From contig JACAAY010000013.1 in assembly GCA_013377095.1 (NCBI GenBank), positions 1-64,000 of the forward strand: DNA of 64,000 nt, given 5' to 3'. Origin of the DNA: Desulfuromonadales bacterium (GTDB taxonomy: Bacteria; Desulfobacterota; Desulfuromonadia; Geobacterales; Pseudopelobacteraceae). Positions 25,118-35,038 of this stretch are shown piece after piece; position 1 is the stretch's first letter; every line of letters starts with the position of its first letter. The notes under the pieces were generated by a model that was given only the letters and a program-made list of their open reading frames with translations, was not told where the DNA came from and made no database searches. The translations under genes and the position numbers were made by a program.

Positions 25118-27319
25118 CTACTTCACTGCGCATGCCCTGGCTGCAGGGGAATCCACCCAGCTCAAAATAAATGCCAGACAATCCTCACCGGACAGAGGCC
25201 TGCTGAACAGGTAGCCCTGAAAGATATGGCAGCCCAGATTGCGGAACCGGGTGAGCTGTTCTCGTTCTTCTATCCCCTCGGTAATGGTCGTAAGATCAAG
25301 GGTTCGGCTCAACTCGACAATGCTGCGCACAATATGATCGTTGATGCCTCCCCGGTTTTCATCCGTCAACGAGCGATCCAGCTTGATGGTATCCACCGGC
25401 AACTGATTGAGATAACGCAATGATGTGTGGCCCATGCCGAAATCATCAATCGCCACCTGTACACCGCTGTTTCTGAGGCGACGCAGGACATCAACCGGAA
25501 CAACGCCGGGCGTCAACATGCTTGACTCGGTGATTTCCACCTCAAGCTGATCGGCCCGCACCCCGCTGGCATCGAGAACGGCAATGACATTACGGTCGAA
25601 GACCTGGCTCTCCAGTTGATAGGGTGAAACATTAACCGACATCAGCAGTTCTTCGCTTACACGCCCTTTCCACTTGGCCCGCTGGCGGCAGGCAAGTTTC
25701 AGAACGCGCAGGCCCAGCTGGTCGATACACCCCGTATCTTCGGCCAGGGCAACCGTCACGGGCGGTGGTATGCGCCCGTAGGCCGGATGGTTCCAGCGTA
25801 ACAGGGCCTCCACTCCGTGGACGCGATTTCTGGTGACATCCACCTGGGGCTGATACTCAAGGAACAGCTGATCGTCACCCTTGAGGGCAACCAACAGATC
25901 TGCGGCCAGCGCCTTTGCCAGACGTCCCTCTTCTCCGGGCCGCTCAATGCATTTTCTGCCGCCCGCCCCAACGGCGCTCCCGGTGGCGGTATGCAGCAGG
26001 GCATTCAAGGCCAGCCTGCCCTGACGTTCCCGCAACTGCTCGGACAGCCTCACAAAGGGATAGTACAGGGTCGTCCCCAGGGCAAGATTAACCAGTTGCA
26101 TGAGCACCCCCATGATGGACCCGGTTGCCACGAAACCACTGACCAGGGCTGGTGAAGTCCAGATAACGTCCGCGGTCGTGTAGGGGACGAAACCGAGAAC
26201 AATGGCTGCATAGGCCGCCAGGGTCTGAACAAGGGGAGTCAGCACGAAGGGGAGCAGATAGATCGGATTCAGTACCAGGGGAATACCGAAAAGAAGCGGT
26301 TCATTCACATTGCACAGGGCGGGCAGCAGGGCAAACAGACAGAGCTTGCGACTGCCGCCGTCACGGCTGCCCAGCAGGATGGCAAAGATCAGGCACAGGG
26401 TGCTGCCCGATCCGCCCATCCGGGTAAACACGTCAAAAAATGACTTGGTGAACACATACCCGGGAGCGTGCCCCGAAAGTATGGCCTTGGCATTGGCAAT
26501 CCCCGCCGGCACGAGAAAGCTCTCTTCCACGGGAAACAGAAGGTTGGGGCCATGGGCGCCGAAAAACCAGAACAGTTGAGAAATCCCGGCATACACAAGA
26601 CCAAAACCGAGATCATTCCTGGCATGGGAAAAAAGCTGGGTTAAAAGCGCACTGAACTCACCATGCAGATCGGTAATACCGTTCATTACCAGGGCCGCGC
26701 GAATTATGCCAAACAGGGCGATAGTCAGCATTCCCGCCGGCATAATGGTAAACACATCACGCACCATCGGGTCGTGAGCGACCGTTCCAAGTGGCAACTG
26801 CAAACATTTGACCCCGGCAAGACGCAGAAACAGGCCGCAGCCAACACCGGCCACGCACAGGGCCACCAGTAGTCCGCGATCCATGGAAAAAACGGTTTTC
26901 CACAGGGTCGATTCCGCAGGGGCGGTTACCACGAAAAAACAGGAAAGGATGACCACCACCGCCATGACCGGGCTGACGAACTGCCCCGTACGGCTTTGAT
27001 TGTGAAACATGGTCAGGGCTCCGCTGAAGGTACAGAGCACTGCCAGAGAGGCAATTCCAAAGGAACCGGCGATCAGGTTGTCGCAGGCGATGCGCCAACT
27101 GTTTCCAAACAGGGAATCGAGCAGGATAGGTAGGGCGGGAAAAGGAAAGTTACGCAGTAAGAGCGCCAGAGCACCGATCATGACCAGGGGCAGCACAAGG
27201 GCTAAACCCCGCTGAATCGAGAGAAAGAATGATTGCCGGCTCAGCGTTTCGGTAAAATCCAGCACCGGAACTGAGCACCAATTCAAACCTCTCTTCCACA
27301 TTGTCGGTGATTTTTCCAT
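25118..27319 (-). CDS. PTS EIIC-like membrane domain fused to an EAL c-di-GMP phosphodiesterase
   Basis: A 733-residue fusion. Residues about 20-430 are a cellobiose/lactose-type PTS EIIC transporter domain, recognised from FFGAHGPNLLFP and CNVNEPLLFGIPLVLNPIY. Residues about 470-725 are an EAL domain with the active-site set VEALLRW, SVNVSP, EITES, DDFGMGHTSL, IKLD and QGYLFSRP, so hydrolysis of c-di-GMP is likely. No EIIA, EIIB or GGDEF domain is attached. The architecture suggests that sugar binding or transport controls the second messenger. The ATG at 27319 is preferred over an upstream TTG at 27340. Confidence 0.9.
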   Translation of the reverse strand: MEKSPTMWKRGLNWCSVPVLDFTETLSRQSFFLSIQRGLALVLPLVMIGALALLLRNFPFPALPILLDSLFGNSWRIACDNLIAGSFGIASLAVLCTFSGALTMFHNQSRTGQFVSPVMAVVVILSCFFVVTAPAESTLWKTVFSMDRGLLVALCVAGVGCGLFLRLAGVKCLQLPLGTVAHDPMVRDVFTIMPAGMLTIALFGIIRAALVMNGITDLHGEFSALLTQLFSHARNDLGFGLVYAGISQLFWFFGAHGPNLLFPVEESFLVPAGIANAKAILSGHAPGYVFTKSFFDVFTRMGGSGSTLCLIFAILLGSRDGGSRKLCLFALLPALCNVNEPLLFGIPLVLNPIYLLPFVLTPLVQTLAAYAAIVLGFVPYTTADVIWTSPALVSGFVATGSIMGVLMQLVNLALGTTLYYPFVRLSEQLRERQGRLALNALLHTATGSAVGAGGRKCIERPGEEGRLAKALAADLLVALKGDDQLFLEYQPQVDVTRNRVHGVEALLRWNHPAYGRIPPPVTVALAEDTGCIDQLGLRVLKLACRQRAKWKGRVSEELLMSVNVSPYQLESQVFDRNVIAVLDASGVRADQLEVEITESSMLTPGVVPVDVLRRLRNSGVQVAIDDFGMGHTSLRYLNQLPVDTIKLDRSLTDENRGGINDHIVRSIVELSRTLDLTTITEGIEEREQLTRFRNLGCHIFQGYLFSRPLSGEDCLAFILSWVDSPAARACAVK

Positions 27320-27552
27320 GTGCGAGCCCCAAAGATACAAAAGGTCCCCGTGGGAACAGTAAAGTGCCGTGGTGTGCTTGACTTGCGGACAGATGAACCG
27401 AAGACTCAGACGTTTGCAACTCCAAACTGACGCATGAAGCTGCGTATTTTGTCGGCAAACGGTGGCATCAGCACCAAGGGATATCTTTTTTTAATGAAGA
27501 ATGCGATTGCCGTTACTTATACCCGAACAATCCGTAGTTGCAAGATCAAACG

Positions 27553-29574
27553 TTATCCATTTTCCTGTCCTTTTACCTCAACCGCCACATCGTAGAGCGT
27601 GCTCCCTCGGCCACCGTCGGTCAGACGCTGGGAGGTCAGGGCGTTGACACCCCGTTCGCCCGGGATGAACTCCCGCCACCAGACCCCCTCGGTCACCACC
27701 GTGCCGGCCGGAACCCGGTCGGTGATGCGCAGGGTAAAGCAGACCCGGCCGCGATCGTTGCTGGCCAGCACCTCCTGGCCGTCGGTCAGGGCGCGGCTGG
27801 CCGCGTCCAGCGGGTTCATCATCAGCTGCATGGGGGTCTGTCGCGCCCGGAGATCGTCCTGTTCGTAGAAGCTGGAGTTGAGCGCAAAGGGGGTGGTGGC
27901 CGGCTGCAGCCGCAGGGGGAAACCATCCCCGTCAGCGTGGGTAGTCAGCGGGCGCGGCAGGGGTTCTGGCTCCAGCAGGTTGAGAATCTCGATTTTGCCC
28001 GAGGGGGTCAGCCAGACCCGTTTCGGATCAGTGGGAACCGTTAGCAGCACCGGTTCACCCTCCCGCAGGCGTTGCGTGATTACCGCGTCACGCCAGGGCG
28101 TTTCGAAATCAAGCAGCTGCTCAATCAGATCGTTGGCCTCCTGTTGGAAGAAGGGCTCATCCCAGCCCATGCCGGCGGCCAGCAGGCGGAAGACATCCCA
28201 GTTTGATTTTGCCTCACCCTGCGGCGGGATGGCGGCCGGGTTGCGCTGAGCCTGGTAGCTGCCGTAGCAGCGGAACAGGTCGTCCTGCTCCAGTGAGGTG
28301 GTGGCCGGCAGAACGATGTCGGCAAAGCGGGCCGTGTCGGTCATGAAGCGTTCATGCACCACGGTGAACAGGTCATCCCGCTCCAGACCGCGAATGACGG
28401 CGTTCTGGTCCGGGGCAACGGCGGCCGGGTTGGAGTGGTAGACATACAGGGACATGACCGGAGGATCGGCGAGTTCATTAAGGGCGTTGCCCAGCTGGTT
28501 CATGCTGACCAAACGGCTCACCCCGCTGATGAAGTCCTCGCGCACCACCCGCTGCAGCGGGAAGGCCGCTCCGGTGGAGGTGCCGGGAAAAACCCCGCCG
28601 CCCGGTTTCTGCCAGGCTCCGGTGACTGCCGGCAGGCAGCTGATGGTACGCACGGTCATGGCGCCGTTGGCGTAGCGGGTCAGACCGCTCCCCAGGCGGA
28701 TAAAAGGCGCCCGGGCACGGGCGTACTCCCGTCCCAGCCGTTCAATGGTTTCCGGCGGCAGACCGCAGACAGGAGCCATGCGTTCGGGTGTGCAGTCGGG
28801 GAGAATTTCGTCCGCGAACCGTTCGTACCCCAGCAGGTTCTCGCCGATAAAGGCCAGATCGCACAGTCCTTCACGGGCAATAACGTGCATCATCCCCAGG
28901 GCCAGTGCGCCGTCACCGCCCGGCTTGACCAGAAAGGTCTCGTCCGCGGCATCGGCGGTGGGGGTGCGATAGGTATCGATGACCCAGAGCCGCGCGCCCC
29001 TGCGCCTGGCTTCCTGGGCATCGTGCATGGCGTGAATGCTGGTAGCGGCGGCATTGATGCCCCACAGGATCACCAGATCGCTCTGGGACACCTCTGTGGG
29101 GTCCATGGCCGGGGTATCACCCATGACAGCCTTCCAGCCGGCGTCTTTGGCCGGCGAACAGATGGTCCGCTCCAGCCGGGAAGCGCCCAGGTAGTGGAAG
29201 AAGGGGTGGCCGGCGTTACGCTGGACCAGACCCATGGTTCCGGCATAGGAGTAGGGCAGGATAGATTGTGCGCCATGGGTGCCAATCAATTGTTTCCATC
29301 TGCCGCAGATACGCTCCACCGCTTCGCTCCAGGTTATGGGAACAAAGAGCCCCTCTCCCTTGGCGCCCGTACGCAGCAGAGGGGTAAGCAACCGGCGTGG
29401 CGAATGCACCGTCCGTTCGTAGTGCATCATCTTGGGGCAAAGCAAGCCGCGCGTCACGGGATGTTGCGGATCTCCGCTGACTCTGACGACTCGGCCATTC
29501 TCGACCTCCACCAGCAAGCCACAGGCATCGGGGCAGTCATAGGGGCAGACGGAGCGAACAGATGAAGAAGGCAT
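27553..29574 (-). CDS. Molybdopterin-dependent oxidoreductase (formate dehydrogenase/DMSO reductase family)
   Basis: A 673-residue cytoplasmic enzyme. The N-terminal [4Fe-4S] motif CPYDCPDACG with the fourth cysteine in GLLCPK is followed by the family's molybdopterin-binding body (ILWGINAAATSIHA, FADIVLPATTSLEQ) and C-terminal domain (LMMNPLDAASRALTDGQEVL). No twin-arginine signal is present and no partner subunits are adjacent. The metal ligand is not an obvious cysteine, and the substrate cannot be predicted. Start at 29574 chosen for its AAAGGAA site and because the Fe-S motif follows closely. Confidence 0.85.
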   Translation of the reverse strand: MPSSSVRSVCPYDCPDACGLLVEVENGRVVRVSGDPQHPVTRGLLCPKMMHYERTVHSPRRLLTPLLRTGAKGEGLFVPITWSEAVERICGRWKQLIGTHGAQSILPYSYAGTMGLVQRNAGHPFFHYLGASRLERTICSPAKDAGWKAVMGDTPAMDPTEVSQSDLVILWGINAAATSIHAMHDAQEARRRGARLWVIDTYRTPTADAADETFLVKPGGDGALALGMMHVIAREGLCDLAFIGENLLGYERFADEILPDCTPERMAPVCGLPPETIERLGREYARARAPFIRLGSGLTRYANGAMTVRTISCLPAVTGAWQKPGGGVFPGTSTGAAFPLQRVVREDFISGVSRLVSMNQLGNALNELADPPVMSLYVYHSNPAAVAPDQNAVIRGLERDDLFTVVHERFMTDTARFADIVLPATTSLEQDDLFRCYGSYQAQRNPAAIPPQGEAKSNWDVFRLLAAGMGWDEPFFQQEANDLIEQLLDFETPWRDAVITQRLREGEPVLLTVPTDPKRVWLTPSGKIEILNLLEPEPLPRPLTTHADGDGFPLRLQPATTPFALNSSFYEQDDLRARQTPMQLMMNPLDAASRALTDGQEVLASNDRGRVCFTLRITDRVPAGTVVTEGVWWREFIPGERGVNALTSQRLTDGGRGSTLYDVAVEVKGQENG

Positions 29575-29690
29575 GGTTGGTTCCTTTCCCGGGAAGATCT
29601 CTTGGGCACTATAGTCCATTTCAGAAAACATTTGCCAGATCAAATGGAATGGTGGTATCCCATCTGTACATTTATTGACCGGGAGCTTCC

Positions 29691-30251
29691 ATGACGCAAC
29701 AGCCTGAAACCCTGCATTACGCCGTTTCCGTGGTCGGCAAAGACCGCCCGGGCATCGTGGCCGCCATCACCGAGGGTTTTTTCCACCTGGGATGCAACAT
29801 TGCCGATTCCAGCTGTACCATGCTGGCCGGCGAATTCGCCATGATCCTGATCGTTTCCCACCCCCGCCCTTTCAGCAAGACCCGCCTCATGGATGAACTG
29901 AAGCCGTCCTGCGACCGGCTCGGCATGTCCCTGGCCGTACGCTCCCTGGCCAACGACGAAGTACATCGCCAGGAGGCCGAGGGTGAGATCTGCCTAGTGT
30001 CGGTCTATGGTGCGGACCAGCCCGGTATCGTGTTCCGGGTAACCCGTGAGCTGGCCCGACAGGGGATCAACATTACCGATCTGACCACCAAGCTGATCGG
30101 GACCAGGGAAGAACCGGTCTACGTCATGATGCTGGAGGCAGCCCTGCCCGACGGCCAGACGCCAGAACTGCTGGAAAATCTGTTGGAAAAACTGAAGAAG
30201 GAGTTGAATGTGGAAATCAGCGTCCGTATCGTGACACCGGTTTCCCTCTGA
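29691..30251 (+). CDS. Double ACT-domain protein, GcvR-like
   Basis: A 186-residue protein of two ACT domains. Each begins with the ligand-site pattern: VVGKDRPGIVAAITEGF (about residue 14) and VYGADQPGIVFRVTRELA (about 108). The layout matches GcvR, the glycine cleavage regulator, and related amino-acid sensors. No glycine cleavage genes are near. It is followed after three bases by def, probably in one operon. Which ligand it senses is unknown. Confidence 0.85.
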   Translation: MTQQPETLHYAVSVVGKDRPGIVAAITEGFFHLGCNIADSSCTMLAGEFAMILIVSHPRPFSKTRLMDELKPSCDRLGMSLAVRSLANDEVHRQEAEGEICLVSVYGADQPGIVFRVTRELARQGINITDLTTKLIGTREEPVYVMMLEAALPDGQTPELLENLLEKLKKELNVEISVRIVTPVSL

Positions 30252-30254
30252 CGT

Positions 30255-30761
30255 ATGGCGACCCAGACCATCCTGCGCTATCCCCACCCGCTCCTGAAAA
30301 AGGTCTGTCATGATGTTGACGGAATTGACGACAACATCCAGAACCTGGTGGAAGACCTGCTGGACACCATGCACGCCGGCCCCGGTTCGGTGGGTGTGGC
30401 CGCCCCACAGATCGGTGTCACCCTGAGGGTCTGCGTGGTGGACGTTTCCGCCAGCCGCAATGGCAGGGACAACAACCATGGCCTGCTCTGCATGATCAAC
30501 CCGGAGATCGTTGCGCGCTCCGGGACGGCCACCATGCGCGAGGGGTGCATGAGTATACCGGACTACACCGGCGATGTGGAGCGAGCCACGTCCATCAGTG
30601 TTCGTTTTCAGCAACGGGACGGAACGGTGCGCGAAATCAGCGCAAGCGGGTTCGAGGCGGTTGCCATCCAGCACGAGATGGATCATTTGGACGGAGTGCT
30701 TTTTCTGGACCGGATCGTGAGCGTTAAAACTGGTCTGTTTCGCAGGAAAAACTACACATAG
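30255..30761 (+). CDS. def: Peptide deformylase
   Basis: A 168-residue metalloenzyme that removes the formyl group from new proteins. All three motifs are present: GVAAPQIG, EGCMSIP (metal-binding cysteine) and QHEMDHLDG (two metal-binding histidines and the catalytic glutamate). The length is normal. It lies between the ACT gene and the AMMECR1 gene, all on one strand with small gaps. No methionyl-tRNA formyltransferase gene is adjacent, unlike in many bacteria. Confidence 0.96.
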   Translation: MATQTILRYPHPLLKKVCHDVDGIDDNIQNLVEDLLDTMHAGPGSVGVAAPQIGVTLRVCVVDVSASRNGRDNNHGLLCMINPEIVARSGTATMREGCMSIPDYTGDVERATSISVRFQQRDGTVREISASGFEAVAIQHEMDHLDGVLFLDRIVSVKTGLFRRKNYT

Positions 30762-30770
30762 GAGGTCATT

Positions 30771-31319
30771 GTGGCTGATCTGCTGTCGACTGAAGAGCAG
30801 CACAACCTGCTCAGAATTGCCCGTGAAACCATTGTTGCCCATGTTTCCGGAAAGAGTATCCCGGTTGTTGAGAAACCGTCAAAGGGGCTGAAACTCAGAA
30901 ACGGCTGTTTCGTGACCATCAAACAGAAAGGTCAGCTGCGCGGCTGCATCGGCAACTTCGTCTCGGACATTCCGCTCCATCAGCTGGTGCAGGAGATGGC
31001 TGTTTCCGCCGCTACCCGCGATCCCCGCTTTTACCCCATGAAACCGGCGGATCTGGATGATTTTGAGCTGGACATTTCCGTGCTTTCGCCGCTCAAGAGG
31101 ATCACGTCAGTGGACAGCATTGTGGTCGGAAAGCACGGCATCTATATCATCAAAAACCACAACCGCGGCGTGCTGCTGCCCCAGGTGGCCACCGAATACG
31201 GCTGGGACCGGGATACCTTCCTGCGCCACACCTGCCACAAGGCCGGCCTGCCGGAAGATGCCTGGCAGAAGGAATGCGAAATCTACATCTTCACTGCGCT
31301 GGTGTTCGGCGATACCTAG
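30771..31319 (+). CDS. amrA: AMMECR1-domain protein (AmmeMemoRadiSam system protein A)
   Basis: A 182-residue AMMECR1 protein; the hallmark LRGCIGNF is at about residue 59, followed by AATRDPRF and the strand-rich core. It starts with GTG behind a strong AGGAGG site. In many bacteria amrA is next to amrB (Memo) and a radical SAM gene; neither is visible here. The biochemical role is unsettled. A bidirectional terminator follows. Confidence 0.88.
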   Translation: MADLLSTEEQHNLLRIARETIVAHVSGKSIPVVEKPSKGLKLRNGCFVTIKQKGQLRGCIGNFVSDIPLHQLVQEMAVSAATRDPRFYPMKPADLDDFELDISVLSPLKRITSVDSIVVGKHGIYIIKNHNRGVLLPQVATEYGWDRDTFLRHTCHKAGLPEDAWQKECEIYIFTALVFGDT

Positions 31320-31353
31320 CAAAGCAAGCGCCAGCCACCATTTCTGCTCACAA

Positions 31354-31387
31354 AAAAAGGATGAACCGAAAACGGTCCATCCTTTTT
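31354..31387. terminator. Bidirectional terminator between amrA and ppdK
   Basis: AAAAAGGATG-ACCG pairs with CGGT-CATCCTTTTT around an AAAA loop, giving a T run on the plus strand and one on the minus strand. It separates the convergent genes amrA and ppdK. Confidence 0.85.
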
Positions 31388-31409
31388 AGCGTCAAATGTG
31401 CGCCGGATA

Positions 31410-34067
31410 TTACATCAATGCAGCGTGGGCAGCTGCCAGCCGGGCAATGGGAACCCGGAAGGGGGAGCAGGATGCATAGTCCAGGCCGGCCTTATGACAG
31501 AAAATCACCGACGCCGGGTCACCGCCATGCTCACCGCAGATACCGAGCTTGATGTTCGGGCGGGTACTGCGGCCCCTTTCACAGGCGATCTTTACCAGTT
31601 GGCCAACACCAGCCTGGTCGAGGGTAACGAAAGGATCTTCAGCAATGATGCCGTTATCCATGTAAAATGGCAGGAACTTTCCGGCGTCATCGCGGGAAAG
31701 ACCAAAGGTGGTCTGAGTTAGATCGTTGGTGCCAAAGGAGAAAAACTCGGCTTCGGTGGCGATCTCGTCGGCAGTCAGGGCTGCACGGGGCAACTCGATC
31801 ATCGTTCCGATCAGATACTCCATTTTGACGCCGTAGGCGGCAATGACCTCCTCGCAGATCGTCACGGCGTTCTGCTTGAGCACTGACAGCTCCTTAACCG
31901 TGGCAACCAGTGGAATCATTATTTCGGGCACAATGGAGAACCCTTCGTTTTTGACCAGTTCGCAAGCGGCCGTCATGATGGCGCGCACCTGCATGTCGTA
32001 AATTTCGGGGAAGGTAATGCCGAGACGGCAGCCGCGGTGCCCCAGCATGGGGTTGAACTCATGCAGGTACTCCACCTTGTAACGGAGTGTCTTGACAGGA
32101 ACCCTCATGGTTTTTGCCAGATCATCGATGTCTTTCTCGGTTTGCGGAAGGAATTCGTGCAACGGCGGATCAAGCAGGCGAATGGTAACCGGCAAGCCCT
32201 TCATCTCACGGAAAATGCCCATGAAATCTCCCATCTGCATGGGAAGAATTTTGTCCAGGGCATGCTGCCGTTCTTCCAGATCGTCGGAAAGGATCATCTC
32301 CCGCACGGCGGCAATGCGCTCTGCGTCGAAAAACATATGTTCGGTACGGCAGAGACCGATACCTTCAGCGCCGAATTCGCGGGCAACCTTGGCGTCATGG
32401 GGCGTATCGGCATTGGCGCGCACCTTCATGGTTCTGAACTCATCCACCCAGCTCATCAGCATGGCAAAATCGCCGGTCAGCTGAACCGAAACTGTCGGCA
32501 CAACACCCAGCATGACCTCACCCTTGGATCCATCCAGGGTGATCAGCTCACCTTTCTTCACCACTACCCCGTTCAGGGCGGTAAAACTTTCGGCAGCGTA
32601 ATCTACCTTTATGTCGCCACAACCGGCCACGCAACACTTGCCCATGCCACGGGCCACAACCGCGGCGTGCGAAGTCATGCCACCACGGGCAGTCAGAATT
32701 CCCTGGGCCGCATGCATGCCGTGGATATCTTCGGGGGATGTTTCGATACGCACCAGAATGACCTTGCGACCGGTCTTGGCCTCCGCCTCTGCCTCGTCGG
32801 AGCAAAAAACCACCTCGCCCGACACCGCACCCGGTGACGCCGGCAGTCCCTTGGCAATGACCGTTTTTTTGGCGTGGGGATCAAGGGTGGGGTGCAGCAA
32901 CTGGTCGAGTTGTGAAGGAACAACACGCAGAACTGCTGTCTTTTTATCGATCAGCCCCTGATGTACCATATCAACGGCAATCTTGATGGCGGCCGGCGCC
33001 GTCCGTTTTCCGTTGCGGGTTTGCAGCATGTACAACACACCCGTCTCAATGGTGAACTCTATGTCCTGCATATCCTTGTAATGCTGTTCAAGAATCTCGC
33101 GGATACGCACCAGTTGCTGGTAACATTCCGGCATGACCTCTTCCATGGAGGGCAAGTCGACATCCTTGTTCTTGGCGCGATTGATCGGCTGGGGTGTGCG
33201 GATACCCGCCACCACATCCTCTCCCTGAGCATTGACTAGGAATTCGCCGTAAAAATAGTTTTCACCGGTAGAAGGATCGCGGGTAAACGCAACGCCGGTG
33301 GCGCAATCATTACCCATGTTGCCGAACACCATGGCCTGGACATTGACGGCGGTACCCCAGTCGGCCGGGATGTTGTTGAGTTTGCGATAGGTTATGGCGC
33401 GCTGGTTCATCCACGAACCAAAGACCGCGTTGACGGCGCCCCACAACTGTTCTTGGGGATCTTCGGGGAAGTTTATTCCCAGTTCAGCTTTGATGGCGGC
33501 CTTGTACTGAACCACCAATTCTTTCCAGTCGGAAGCGGAAAGGTCGGTGTCCATATACACGTCACGTTCTTCTTTTTTCTGTTCAAGGAGATGATCAAGC
33601 ACCTCTTTTTTCATCCCCAGAACCACATCGGCATACATCTGCACAAAACGACGGTAGGCATCGTAGGCAAACCGTTCGTCACCGCTTTGGGCAATGATTC
33701 CCTTGACGGTGGTATCGTTGAGGCCAAGATTCAGAACCGTATCCATCATGCCCGGCATGGAAGCCCTGGCGCCAGAACGGACGGAAAGCAGGAGCGGATT
33801 TTGGGCATCACCAAACTTTTTACCCATCAATTGCTCAACACGATTCAGGTTGGCAGACACTTCGGCGGCCAGCGACGCAGGGTGGGTACGGTCATTCTTA
33901 TAGAACTCGGTACAAACTTCGGTGGAAATGGTAAATCCGGGAGGAACCGGCAGACCGATGCTGGTCATTTCGGCCAGATTAGCTCCCTTACCCCCCAGCA
34001 GATTTTTCATGTCGGCTCTGCCGTCTGCCTGTCCGTTACCAAAGAAATACACGTATTTCTGCGCCAT
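31410..34067 (-). CDS. ppdK: Pyruvate, phosphate dikinase
   Basis: An 885-residue enzyme converting pyruvate, ATP and phosphate to PEP, AMP and pyrophosphate. It has the N-terminal nucleotide-binding domain (LLGGKGANLAEM), the swivelling phosphohistidine domain with GGMTSHAAVVARGMGK, and the C-terminal PEP/pyruvate barrel (GLCRTEHMFF, TNDLTQTTFG, CGEHGGDP). Length is typical. In anaerobes it serves gluconeogenesis or pyrophosphate-based glycolysis. It stands alone, with an AGGAGG site about 12 bases before the ATG. Confidence 0.97.
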   Translation of the reverse strand: MAQKYVYFFGNGQADGRADMKNLLGGKGANLAEMTSIGLPVPPGFTISTEVCTEFYKNDRTHPASLAAEVSANLNRVEQLMGKKFGDAQNPLLLSVRSGARASMPGMMDTVLNLGLNDTTVKGIIAQSGDERFAYDAYRRFVQMYADVVLGMKKEVLDHLLEQKKEERDVYMDTDLSASDWKELVVQYKAAIKAELGINFPEDPQEQLWGAVNAVFGSWMNQRAITYRKLNNIPADWGTAVNVQAMVFGNMGNDCATGVAFTRDPSTGENYFYGEFLVNAQGEDVVAGIRTPQPINRAKNKDVDLPSMEEVMPECYQQLVRIREILEQHYKDMQDIEFTIETGVLYMLQTRNGKRTAPAAIKIAVDMVHQGLIDKKTAVLRVVPSQLDQLLHPTLDPHAKKTVIAKGLPASPGAVSGEVVFCSDEAEAEAKTGRKVILVRIETSPEDIHGMHAAQGILTARGGMTSHAAVVARGMGKCCVAGCGDIKVDYAAESFTALNGVVVKKGELITLDGSKGEVMLGVVPTVSVQLTGDFAMLMSWVDEFRTMKVRANADTPHDAKVAREFGAEGIGLCRTEHMFFDAERIAAVREMILSDDLEERQHALDKILPMQMGDFMGIFREMKGLPVTIRLLDPPLHEFLPQTEKDIDDLAKTMRVPVKTLRYKVEYLHEFNPMLGHRGCRLGITFPEIYDMQVRAIMTAACELVKNEGFSIVPEIMIPLVATVKELSVLKQNAVTICEEVIAAYGVKMEYLIGTMIELPRAALTADEIATEAEFFSFGTNDLTQTTFGLSRDDAGKFLPFYMDNGIIAEDPFVTLDQAGVGQLVKIACERGRSTRPNIKLGICGEHGGDPASVIFCHKAGLDYASCSPFRVPIARLAAAHAALM

Positions 34068-34207
34068 CGCGATGAATCCTCCTCACACATGTGTAATTAT
34101 TCTTTTAAGCTATGTATAAGACATCGAACTGCTTATAACAGATACAACAAGAGTTTCAAACCGATACATGAATATTGCCCGGATATATTAAAACAGACAC
34201 CAATCGT

Positions 34208-34654
34208 TTACTTCTCGCCCCAGCTAGTGATATCGGCGTTTTTTCCATCGCCCCCCTTGACGCCGTCGGCGCCATAGGATGAAAGGTCATAATCGCCATG
34301 TTCGCCCGGTGAGACATAGATGTAATCATTGTCCCAGGCATCCTTGGGTACGACCTTGCTGTTGCTGTCAAGATAGCCGCCCTCTTTATAGGATTTGGGG
34401 ATCACGCCAACCGTCGGTTTTGTCACCAGGGCGCTCAGCCCCTGTTCAGTGCTGGGATACACGCCGTTATCCAGCTTGTACAGTTTAAGTGCTGACTCCA
34501 GGCCCTTGAGCTGAATTCTGGTTGTTTTGACCTTGGCCTCATCGGTGCGCCCCATCAACTTGGGACCGACCAATGCGGCGAGCATCGCCAGGATAACGAT
34601 CACGACCATAATCTCAATCAACGTAAAACCTTTTTTGTTTTTGAGAATATTCAT
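34208..34654 (-). CDS. gspG: Type II secretion major pseudopilin GspG
   Basis: A 148-residue prepilin-like protein. The prepilin peptidase site is [13 protein letters not shown], followed by the hydrophobic helix. The GspG-specific region is clear: [19 protein letters not shown], then [19 protein letters not shown] and the aspartates of [17 protein letters not shown], which bind calcium in known GspG. No other secretion genes are nearby, so it is an orphan copy; the remaining machinery would be encoded elsewhere. Confidence 0.92.
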   Translation of the reverse strand: MNILKNKKGFTLIEIMVVIVILAMLAALVGPKLMGRTDEAKVKTTRIQLKGLESALKLYKLDNGVYPSTEQGLSALVTKPTVGVIPKSYKEGGYLDSNSKVVPKDAWDNDYIYVSPGEHGDYDLSSYGADGVKGGDGKNADITSWGEK

Positions 34655-35038
34655 TCGAACTATTTCTCCCCTGCAATTTATTCAGATGAATTTAGAAATT
34701 TTACATATACTGCGATGCATGGCAAGTTTTTAGATTTTTTGAACTTTGACGCATATGCAACGGAAACCACCGTAATTGCGGTACGCACGTTTCCGCACCA
34801 GCGTCTCTCCAAACAAAACTCTTTTTATATCTGTATGTTACAAGCTCAAACCCCATTGGCACAACAAATGAATACATTATGTATTGGTCTAGACCGAGTG
34901 GCAGAAAAATTCGGGCGTTCCGGAAAATAACGTAGGTTACTATTTTTTTGGCACCGCTTGATTCTACGTGATATTTCAGCTTGAGTAGTGGCAGCAAACC
35001 GGATTGTAACTATCACACATCCAAAAGGAGATGAACAG
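34655..35038. other. Divergent intergenic region between gspG and ppcA-like gene
   Basis: This 384-bp AT-rich stretch must carry two divergent promoters. TTGGCAC at 34855 and 34939 looks like a sigma-54 -24 element, but neither has GC at the required distance. No gene is supported here. Confidence 0.35.

Noticed and set aside
34853-34960. Two TTGGCAC sequences before the cytochrome c7 gene
   Set aside because: Neither has a GC element at the right distance, so they are not supported as sigma-54 promoters.
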